A DNA stretch of 23,726 nucleotides, taken from CAZBYL01 sp964496275 (GTDB lineage Bacteria > Synergistota > Synergistia > Synergistales > Synergistaceae). The stretch is taken from assembly GCA_964496275.1 (NCBI GenBank), contig CAZBYL010000041.1, positions 1 to 23,726 on the forward strand, in the 5' to 3' direction. Numbering within the stretch: position 1 is the stretch's first letter; every line of letters begins with the position of its first letter. The position numbers and the translations under genes were made by a program. The notes under the pieces are model-generated. The model did not search any database. It was not told the origin of the DNA and was given only the letters and a program-made list of their open reading frames with translations. Positions 6,200-11,504 of this stretch are shown here, one piece after another.

Positions 6200-6904
6200 A
6201 TGAAAAGAGAACTTATAATTCCAAACTTGAAAATAGAAACGTCTCTTCCGCAGGATATCTGCTTGATGGTGCTCGGCGGCAGGGCTCCCGAGCCAGAATG
6301 GCTAAAGTCAATTACATTCAACACAAAGATTTGGGCGGTAGACAGCGGGCTTGATTCTTGTTTCAAAGCAGGGTTGACACCTGACCGGCTTATCGGAGAC
6401 GGAGACAGTGCTTCTGCATCATCGTGGCAGAGAGCGGAAGATATGCGTATTCCAATATCAAAATTCGACAAAGAGAAAGATTTTACGGATTTCCAGTTGG
6501 CACTGGACATATTAGTAAAATCTGAAATCAGGCAAAACGGGGTATTTATAACAGGCTGTTTCGGCGGACGCTTTGACCACCTTTGGAGCACCGTAGTCTC
6601 ATTCCTTGCATCAAACGCAGCATATAAGCCTATAGGTGCCGCGGATGAACTGGAGGGGCTTATATTTCTGGAGGGCGAGGCATCGGCTGTTTTGACATTT
6701 TCAGAAACACCCGAGGCTGTTTCTGTCATACCTTTCACAAAACAGTGCACCGGAATATCAATGGACGGAGTTCGATGGCCGTTAAACAGAGCCTTACTTG
6801 AATATAATATGCCATATAGTATAAGCAACAGAACGGAATCTTCAAATATAATCAATTTTAGTGTAGAATCAGGAATTGTCGGTGTCTATTGGAAATGGCG
6901 CTGA
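6200..6904 (+). CDS. thiN: Thiamine pyrophosphokinase
   Basis: This enzyme transfers pyrophosphate from ATP to thiamine to make thiamine diphosphate, the ligand of the riboswitch next door. The 234-residue protein has the family motifs: VDSG (47-50), GDGDS (66-70), KDFTDFQLAL (93-102) and GGRFDH (122-127). Together these form the magnesium-pyrophosphate site. The C-terminal half, with VLTFSETPEAVSVIPF and later SGIVGVYW, fits the thiamine-binding beta domain. The start is ATG 6200 with AAGGAGAT upstream; an ATG four bases earlier is out of frame. It is divergent from thiW with no sign of a second riboswitch on this side, so salvage uptake looks feedback-controlled while the kinase may be constitutive. 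Confidence 0.93.
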   Translation: MKRELIIPNLKIETSLPQDICLMVLGGRAPEPEWLKSITFNTKIWAVDSGLDSCFKAGLTPDRLIGDGDSASASSWQRAEDMRIPISKFDKEKDFTDFQLALDILVKSEIRQNGVFITGCFGGRFDHLWSTVVSFLASNAAYKPIGAADELEGLIFLEGEASAVLTFSETPEAVSVIPFTKQCTGISMDGVRWPLNRALLEYNMPYSISNRTESSNIINFSVESGIVGVYWKWR

Positions 6905-6979
6905 TGCCCGGTTTATTATTTTGCCGAAATTGACAGGCGGCCTCTGAGCATTTTTTATGACAGATTAGAACAAGCGATA

Positions 6980-6988
6980 TGTTAGAAT
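6980..6988 (+). promoter_or_regulatory. Possible extended -10 upstream of the M50 protease gene
   Basis: TAGAAT at 6983-6988 is preceded by TG at 6980-6981. No good -35 is present at the right distance. A TTGACA at 6930-6935 has only a poor -10 match (TTTTAT) downstream. Either could serve the M50 gene. Confidence 0.35.
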
Positions 6989-7028
6989 ACTGTTCGTATT
7001 ATTTAAAAATTAAGGATGTGGTATTTCG

Positions 7029-7646
7029 ATGATATTTGGTGGAGGAGACATCGCCGGACGTCTTGCAGAAATTTTACTCAGTCTGCCCGCAGTGCTTTGG
7101 GCAATTACCTTTCATGAATTCTGCCACGGATATGCGGCAATGAAGCTTGGGGACCCCACGGCGGAAAGAGACGGAAGGCTCAGCCTAAACCCTCTGCACC
7201 ATCTGGATCCCGTAGGTGCGCTTTGTCTTTTACTTTTTAGATTCGGCTGGGCAAAACCTGTTCCCATTAACCCGAGCTACTTTAAGCACCCAAGACGAGA
7301 TACGGTAATTGTCAGCCTTGCAGGAGCGGCAGGCAATATAGTGACTGCGTTTGTCTGTGCACAATTCGTAAAATTTTTCCCGTCCCTCTTTATGAGCTAC
7401 GGAGCGCAGCAATTTATCCTGATAATGATATACATGAATGTGGGGCTTGCCGCCTTTAACCTTCTTCCCATACCTCCCCTCGACGGTTCTCGTGTGCTCT
7501 ACGTTTTCCTGCCCTACAAATGGATGAACGTCTACTACACGCTCGAACGTTACGGCATGTTCGTACTCCTGGGGCTTATGATGCTTGGTGTGCTGCCCAT
7601 GCTCATGAACCCTTTTACACGCCTGATACTGGGCGTTATACTATAG
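7029..7646 (+). CDS. M50-family site-2 protease-like membrane metalloprotease
   Basis: This 205-residue integral membrane protein is of the short M50B (YwhC-like) type, which lacks a PDZ domain. The zinc motif HEFCH is at residues 29-33 within a hydrophobic helix. The partner motif NLLPIPPLDGSR is at about 144-155, with the zinc-binding aspartate at 152. Further membrane segments lie at about 59-75, 92-115 and 127-145. Site-2 proteases cut transmembrane substrates inside the bilayer, but the substrate of this subgroup is not known. The start is ATG 7029; the nearest purine-rich site AAGGATG is rather far upstream. surE follows nine bases after its stop, so the two are likely cotranscribed. 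Confidence 0.88.
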   Translation: MIFGGGDIAGRLAEILLSLPAVLWAITFHEFCHGYAAMKLGDPTAERDGRLSLNPLHHLDPVGALCLLLFRFGWAKPVPINPSYFKHPRRDTVIVSLAGAAGNIVTAFVCAQFVKFFPSLFMSYGAQQFILIMIYMNVGLAAFNLLPIPPLDGSRVLYVFLPYKWMNVYYTLERYGMFVLLGLMMLGVLPMLMNPFTRLILGVIL

Positions 7647-7654
7647 TGTGCGGC

Positions 7655-8461
7655 ATGAAAATCTTACTTTCAAACGATGACGGGATATACTCTCCCGGAA
7701 TACAGACTATGGGTGCCAGACTGGTCTCGGCCGGACATGATGTGCTTGCCGTGGCTCCCGACAGAGAACGCAGCGCACATGGACATGCAATGACTCTTGA
7801 CAGACCGGTGCGTCTTAAAAAGGCAGAGAACGGACTTCTGTGTAAAAATTTCTCGGCGTATGCGTGCGACGGAACTCCCACAGATTGCGTCATAATGGGT
7901 TTTGATGTGCTCAAATTTAATCCCGACATGGTTGTCTCGGGCATAAATCAGGGCCCTAACTTGGGAGATGACATTACATACTCTGGAACTGTCTGTGCGG
8001 CAATGGAAGGTCTGATATTCGGTGTTCCTTCGATTGCGGTTTCGCTGGTATCCGGCTCCAAAGACCCTATTAAGCACAACGATACGGCAGCAGATGTTGT
8101 GCTTGCTCTTATCGACTGGACTTTGGAGAACTCCGTGAATAACGACGTTCTGTTTAACATCAATGTCCCAAACGTGCCCTCTAAAGATCTTGGCGGAATA
8201 TCGCTTACAAAAAAGGGCTGCAGACGCTATAGAGATAAAATTCGCGTTGTTAAGTCTCCGGACGGAAGCGATGTCTATTGGATAGGCGGGGAAATAGAGG
8301 ACATAATAGAGGATGGTACAGACGTGACCGCCATAGGTATGAAGATGGCGTCAGTAACTCCGATACACCTTGATATGACCTGCTTTGAAGCGTACAATAC
8401 CCTAAAAAATGAGGACATGGAGGGCTTCTTGGGAAGGAAACTTCAAATTTCTAAAAGATAG
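7655..8461 (+). CDS. surE: 5'-nucleotidase SurE
   Basis: SurE removes phosphate from nucleoside 5'- and 3'-monophosphates in a metal-dependent way and is linked to stationary-phase survival and damage repair. The 268-residue protein starts with the hallmark MKILLSNDDGIYSPGI, whose paired aspartates (8 and 9) bind the metal. It continues with APDRERSAHGHAMT and SGINQGPNLGDDITYSGTV. I chose ATG 7655 because the family begins exactly there. A GTG at 7646 overlapping the upstream stop is a possible alternative adding three residues. The ribosome binding site is weak, suggesting coupling to the M50 gene. The gene ends just before the tRNA-Leu promoter. Confidence 0.95.
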   Translation: MKILLSNDDGIYSPGIQTMGARLVSAGHDVLAVAPDRERSAHGHAMTLDRPVRLKKAENGLLCKNFSAYACDGTPTDCVIMGFDVLKFNPDMVVSGINQGPNLGDDITYSGTVCAAMEGLIFGVPSIAVSLVSGSKDPIKHNDTAADVVLALIDWTLENSVNNDVLFNINVPNVPSKDLGGISLTKKGCRRYRDKIRVVKSPDGSDVYWIGGEIEDIIEDGTDVTAIGMKMASVTPIHLDMTCFEAYNTLKNEDMEGFLGRKLQISKR

Positions 8462-8464
8462 AAC

Positions 8465-8493
8465 TTGCAAAAGAAGCCGGTTACTGATAAAAT
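8465..8493 (+). promoter_or_regulatory. Promoter of the tRNA-Leu gene
   Basis: TTGCAA (8465-8470) and TAAAAT (8488-8493) are 17 bases apart. The start point would be near 8500, about 28 bases before the mature tRNA. Confidence 0.65.
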
Positions 8494-8527
8494 TCTCTCC
8501 ATTGCATAGTACCGACCTTTGGAACGT

Positions 8528-8614
8528 GTCAGGGTGGCGGAACTGGTAGACGCGCTAGATTCAGGATCTAGTGAGCTAACGCTCATAGGGGTTCAATTCC
8601 CCTCCTTGACACCA
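8528..8614 (+). tRNA. tRNA-Leu (anticodon CAG)
   Basis: An 87-base class II tRNA with encoded CCA. Acceptor GTCAGGG pairs with CCTTGAC (one G-U). The anticodon stem CTAGA/TCTAG closes the loop TTCAGGA, giving anticodon CAG at 8562-8564. A long variable arm GAGC-TAAC-GCTC is typical of leucine tRNA. The T-arm is AGGGG TTCAATT CCCCT. It has its own promoter and terminator and reads leucine codon CUG. Confidence 0.97.
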
Positions 8615-8629
8615 ATTTTGACTAAATTT

Positions 8630-8653
8630 GCACCCTATAAGGGTGCTTTTTTT
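8630..8653 (+). terminator. Rho-independent terminator of tRNA-Leu
   Basis: GCACCCT (8630-8636) pairs with AGGGTGC (8640-8646), loop ATA, followed by seven T. Confidence 0.92.
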
Positions 8654-8729
8654 GTTTTTTATGTACATAAATTTTACAAGATGTTTTTGCGATTGAATTG
8701 TATTTCGATTAAGGTTACTAATATGTATG

Positions 8730-8759
8730 TTGTGTATTTATTTATTTTTATGCTAAAAT
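8730..8759 (+). promoter_or_regulatory. Promoter upstream of the TupA-like gene
   Basis: TAAAAT at 8754-8759 is an extended -10 (TG at 8751-8752). TTGTGT at 8730-8735 is a -35 candidate with an 18-base spacer. The region from 8660 to 8860 is otherwise very AT-rich and gives a leader of about 95 bases with no clear structure. Confidence 0.5.
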
Positions 8760-8860
8760 AACACCAATGTTCTATATCTTTGCAATATTTGGGTTCTTTA
8801 TTTTTAACATGGGACAAAGTAATATCAGCTTAAATTTAAAAACTTAAGGAGGCTGTTTCA

Positions 8861-9700
8861 ATGAAAAAGATATTTGCCGTATTTATTTTTGCACTGCTCT
8901 GTACACCTGCATCTGCAGGTACAATTAAATTGTCAAGCACGATTGGCCCTGTTGATGCCGGGATTGTCCCGTTACTTGCCGCTACATACAAACAGAAGGC
9001 AGGTACTGATTTTGTCATAGAAAAGGCCGGAACAAGTGCGACTCTCAACAAAGCAAAGACAGGAAACTTCGACCTAGTTATTGTACACGCCCGTGCTCTT
9101 GAAGATCAGTTTATCGCAGAGGGCTACGGACGTAACAGACGTGATGTTATGTATAATGACTTTGTGATATTGGGGCCGGAAAGTGATCCTGCCGGTGTAA
9201 AAGGGATGAAATCCGCTCCTGAAGCCCTAAAGAAAATAGCGGCAGCAAAGGCTCCCTTTATCAGTAGAGGAGATATGTCAGGTACGCATGTGGCAGAGCT
9301 GAAAGTTTGGAAAGCCTCAGGCGTAGCTCCAGATGCGGAACGTGACGAGTGGTATACTGTTTTCTCGTTAGGTCACCTGGGCAATGGACCTACAACTGTT
9401 TTTACAAACAAGCGTCAGGCATACACCATTATGGACAGAGCGACATATCTGACGAAAAAGAAGGGGCTTACAATAGTGCCTCTTGTAGAGGGAGACCCTA
9501 TTTTACTGAACTTAATTGCCGCTATTGAAGTCAACCCGCAAAAATTTCCTCAGGTCAACAATGCAGACACAGTTAAATTTGTCGACTGGCTATGCGGAGA
9601 TGAGGCACAGGCAATAATAAAAGATTTTAAAGTACAGCAGTACGGTGAGCCTCTCTTCTTCCCAAACTCTGATGCGTGGAATGCGAAACACAAGAAATAA
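8861..9700 (+). CDS. Tungstate/molybdate-type substrate-binding protein (TupA-like)
   Basis: This 279-residue exported binding protein begins with a signal peptide MKKIFAVFIFALLCTPASA, with likely cleavage before GTIKLSS. The segments LVIVHARALEDQFIAEGYG and RRDVMYNDFVILGP match the TupA family, periplasmic tungstate receptors of ABC importers, within the PBP type 2 fold. The ribosome site AAGGAGG is well placed. No TupB permease or TupC ATPase gene follows; instead the gene ends at a palindromic terminator. The first loop reads STIGPVDAG rather than the TTTS-type oxyanion loop I associate with TupA, so the ligand may differ. It could serve a permease encoded elsewhere. Family call good, ligand uncertain. 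Confidence 0.75.
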   Translation: MKKIFAVFIFALLCTPASAGTIKLSSTIGPVDAGIVPLLAATYKQKAGTDFVIEKAGTSATLNKAKTGNFDLVIVHARALEDQFIAEGYGRNRRDVMYNDFVILGPESDPAGVKGMKSAPEALKKIAAAKAPFISRGDMSGTHVAELKVWKASGVAPDAERDEWYTVFSLGHLGNGPTTVFTNKRQAYTIMDRATYLTKKKGLTIVPLVEGDPILLNLIAAIEVNPQKFPQVNNADTVKFVDWLCGDEAQAIIKDFKVQQYGEPLFFPNSDAWNAKHKK

Positions 9701-9783
9701 ATGTTCATAATTACTTGTGCAGTTGTCTTTATGTTGTCAATGACCGTTATTTATGAACGTGATTAGGTTTTTTGTATAACGTT

Positions 9784-9835
9784 ATAAGATAAGCAAAGGG
9801 TCAGGCATATATGCCTGACCCTTTGCTTATCTTAT
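9784..9835. terminator. Perfect 52-bp palindrome, likely bidirectional terminator
   Basis: Two 26-base arms (9784-9809 and 9810-9835) are exact reverse complements with no spacer. The core GGGTCAGGC/GCCTGACCC is flanked by A-rich bases on the left and T-rich bases on the right, so it can end transcripts from both sides. It sits between the converging tupA-like gene and queD-like operon. The flanking tract is interrupted (TTTGCTTATCTTAT) rather than a pure T run. Confidence 0.75.
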
Positions 9836-9867
9836 CTGTGTGCAGATTCAGTGTTGAGGTAAAGAGG

Positions 9868-10434
9868 TTATGCCTTTCTGTATCCGCACTTGGGGCATAC
9901 GCCGTTTTTATCCAGTGCTATACCGCAGAGTGGGCAGCGATCCATGCTGGCTTTGGGTGCGTATTCTTCTGAGGCTGCATTAACACCGCTGGTAAATGTG
10001 AGTTTGACAATGTTAAGTTTGTCTTTAAGTAGGTCATAAACAATCTTAATCATTCCTTCAACGGTCATAGTTTCTTTTGTGACAACGAGCCTACACTCCG
10101 GATATGCTGTCGCTAGTTCTGTTTTGAAGGCTTCGCCTTTCATTGTATTGCTGGGTGCTCCGTTTCTGATACCCTGCTTTTCGTAGACATCCAAGATTGC
10201 GGGGAGCAATGGATCATCTTCTCTAAGAACCAGGGCATGGTCAAAGTTCTTTAGAATGTTCCATGCTGTTTTTTGAATTTCGTTGCATGGAAAGACCATG
10301 TTTACTCCAGGATTGACAGAGTCTTCTACTTCTATCGTCAATATTCCTGTATGTCCGTGAAGATACTGCGCTTCTCCTTTGAACCCATAGAAACGGTGTG
10401 CGTATTGCAGATCAAGTTTTGTTATGCTTTTCAT
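9868..10434 (-). CDS. queD: QueD / 6-pyruvoyl-tetrahydropterin synthase-like protein with C-terminal zinc ribbon
   Basis: The 188-residue protein has the PTPS fold markers. Zinc ligands are H13 (YAHRF), H26 and H28 (LHGHTG), followed by the FDHALVL strand and a C-terminal ETMTVEGM segment. Canonical QueD makes 6-carboxy-tetrahydropterin from dihydroneopterin triphosphate for queuosine. Two things are odd. The cysteine that normally lies four residues before HGH is alanine (A22), so the usual catalytic base is missing. About 20 extra C-terminal residues form a zinc ribbon, CPLCG and CPKCG. It therefore may have a different activity or be a non-queuosine paralog. ATG 10434 has AAGGAG upstream. 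It is the second gene after a Fur-family regulator, 15 bases apart. Confidence 0.8.
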   Translation of the reverse strand: MKSITKLDLQYAHRFYGFKGEAQYLHGHTGILTIEVEDSVNPGVNMVFPCNEIQKTAWNILKNFDHALVLREDDPLLPAILDVYEKQGIRNGAPSNTMKGEAFKTELATAYPECRLVVTKETMTVEGMIKIVYDLLKDKLNIVKLTFTSGVNAASEEYAPKASMDRCPLCGIALDKNGVCPKCGYRKA

Positions 10435-10449
10435 TGTAATATCTCCTTT

Positions 10450-10932
10450 TTATTTGTTATTTACGGGGGTTAGCGCCGTATACGCATCTGATTTTTCTTC
10501 CCTGGATTTGTCCGCCTTGATATTTTTACACTTACTGCATAAGCCGCTAAGTCTAAGCTCGACATGACGTACCTCACCACAAGGTGAGTCTGTGAAGGTA
10601 ATGGCCGCTTCGGGGAAGTCGAAGTCGGTAATTTCTCCGCATAGCTCACATATAAAATGTCCCTGTGGTTCTGTCCTGCTATCGTATCGTGCCATGTCGA
10701 GGTGATCTAGTCTTTGTATGATGCCGCGACCGGCGAATTCATTAAGTATCCGGTATACACTTTCTCTCGTTACAGCCGGCAATTTTTGTTTTACATGTAC
10801 CCACACATTGTCAACGCTTGGATGCGCATAGTTATTGTGTATGTACTCATAGACAGCCGCGCGCTGCGATGTGCACTTCCATCCGTTATGCCGACAAATT
10901 GATTGAAATTCATCATACATTTTCTGATTCAT
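10450..10932 (-). CDS. Fur/PerR-family metal-dependent repressor
   Basis: This 160-residue protein has a winged-helix domain (about 15-80, with HPSVDNVWVHVKQKLPAVTRESVYRILNEF) and a dimerisation domain with two structural zinc pairs: CELC (95-98) and CSKC (132-135). H37 and D84 match sites used by PerR and Fur for the regulatory metal. The segment before the first CxxC has only one histidine (GHFICELC), unlike the HxH of PerR, so the sensed signal (peroxide, iron, zinc) is open. The start is ATG 10932 with a modest site (GGGTGAT). It leads the operon with the queD-like gene. A 15-base palindrome over its own -10 suggests autoregulation. Confidence 0.88.
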   Translation of the reverse strand: MNQKMYDEFQSICRHNGWKCTSQRAAVYEYIHNNYAHPSVDNVWVHVKQKLPAVTRESVYRILNEFAGRGIIQRLDHLDMARYDSRTEPQGHFICELCGEITDFDFPEAAITFTDSPCGEVRHVELRLSGLCSKCKNIKADKSREEKSDAYTALTPVNNK

Positions 10933-10970
10933 CTTAGATCACCCAAATATTTGATGATAGATTTAGTATG

Positions 10971-10993
10971 TAAGTAACTATAATAGTTATTTA
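10971..10993 (-). promoter_or_regulatory. Palindromic operator at the Fur-family gene promoter
   Basis: TAACTATAATAGTTA (10975-10989) is a perfect 7-1-7 palindrome, the geometry of Fur, Zur and PerR boxes. Symmetry continues outward after one mismatch to 10971-10993. It covers the -10 element of the promoter, where a bound repressor would block RNA polymerase. Binding by the adjacent regulator is inferred. Confidence 0.55.
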
Positions 10994-11005
10994 AAATAAT
11001 GTCAA
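10977..11005 (-). promoter_or_regulatory. Promoter of the Fur-family / queD-like operon
   Basis: On the minus strand a consensus TTGACA (11005-11000) lies 17 bases before TATAGT (10982-10977). Start would be near 10970, giving a leader of about 38 bases. Confidence 0.82.
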
Positions 11006-11032
11006 GGGGGTAGAGAGGGGTATTTAAGATTG

Positions 11033-11081
11033 ATTTCTCAGCGAGCATACGCCGTCATTATGTTTTGTATTCGCGAGAAAT
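11033..11081. repeat. Long imperfect inverted repeat in the gap upstream of rpoB
   Basis: ATTTCTC, GCGA and ATAC in the left arm (11033-11050) pair with GTAT, TCGC and GAGAAAT in the right arm (11067-11081): fifteen pairs with a one-base and a two-base bulge, around a 16-base loop. No T run follows on either strand, so it is not a normal terminator. The rest of 11010-11175 shows no gene. Confidence 0.55.
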
Positions 11082-11178
11082 TTGCCGTCTTTTGCAGAAC
11101 TTAACGCGGCCTCAGATGATTTCCAACCCGCGTCTACTTTGGCAATTAACAAGAAAATTTTATAGATAATTTATTTGC

Positions 11179-11207
11179 TTGACTCTTGTGCATTTTTTTA
11201 TTAGAAT
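11179..11207 (+). promoter_or_regulatory. Strong promoter of a leader or small RNA upstream of rpoB
   Basis: TTGACT (11179-11184) and TAGAAT (11202-11207) are separated by 17 bases, the latter after a T-rich spacer. Start would be near 11214. It is followed by structured sequence and a terminator, not by an obvious gene. Confidence 0.7.
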
Positions 11208-11213
11208 GTCACT

Positions 11214-11377
11214 CGTTGCTTAGACACAATATTTGTGTGGGATTCTGTATGGACAGAACGTCGGAGGGCGCTGTTGTATTCCGTGCGGTGTTCTTTGCAG
11301 CTGGGCATTAAATGTATCAGGTTGGTGATTTCACTGGCTGAGGACCCAACGATGTTCTAAGTAAAACATCGGTTTTT
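11214..11377 (+). ncRNA. Candidate small RNA or rpoBC leader, about 165 nt
   Basis: A promoter at 11179-11207 and a terminator at 11350-11377 bound a transcript of about 165 bases. Local hairpins include ACACAA-TAT-TTGTGT and TTCTGT-ATGG-ACAGAA, and longer-range pairing such as GCGCTG with CAGC is possible. The only small reading frame (ATG 11249, 20 codons) has no family resemblance. I do not recognise a known RNA family, and it does not show tmRNA, SRP or RNase P motifs. It could be a free small RNA or an attenuated leader of rpoBC. Confidence 0.45.
11350..11377 (+). terminator. Terminator ending the candidate small RNA
   Basis: CGATGTT (11350-11356) pairs with AACATCG (11365-11371), eight-base loop, followed after one G by five T. 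Confidence 0.68.
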
Positions 11378-11406
11378 GGCGAATAATCTTGTTTTTTATA
11401 AAACAG

Positions 11407-11440
11407 GCGACACCTGTCTATTGACAGTTGTCGCTTTTTT
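11407..11440 (+). terminator. Terminator directly upstream of, and overlapping, the rpoB promoter
   Basis: GCGACA-CC-TGTC pairs with GACA-GT-TGTCGC, one mismatch, loop TATT, followed by six T (11435-11440). The 3' arm contains the -35 hexamer of the rpoB promoter, and the T run forms its spacer. An alternative small hairpin, ACAGG-CGACA-CCTGT (11404-11418), would compete with it. Confidence 0.78.
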
Positions 11441-11448
11441 GCTATAAT
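11421..11448 (+). promoter_or_regulatory. Main promoter of the rpoBC operon
   Basis: Consensus TTGACA (11421-11426) and consensus TATAAT (11443-11448) with a 16-base spacer. Start would be near 11455, in a region with two copies of TGTACA (11456-11461 and 11464-11469), leaving a leader of about 50 bases before rpoB. Confidence 0.85.
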
Positions 11449-11504
11449 TCCCATTTGTACAAATGTACATTCTCATCAAATTTATAATCAGGGAGGATGC
11501 TCCC

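Noticed and set aside
8519..8761. 80-codon plus-strand reading frame
   Set aside because: It runs through the tRNA-Leu gene and its terminator, so it is a chance opening.
11249..11311. 20-codon reading frame inside the candidate small RNA
   Set aside because: The sequence MDRTSEGAVVFRAVFFAAGH resembles nothing I know and the ribosome site is weak; it could be a leader peptide but is not supported.
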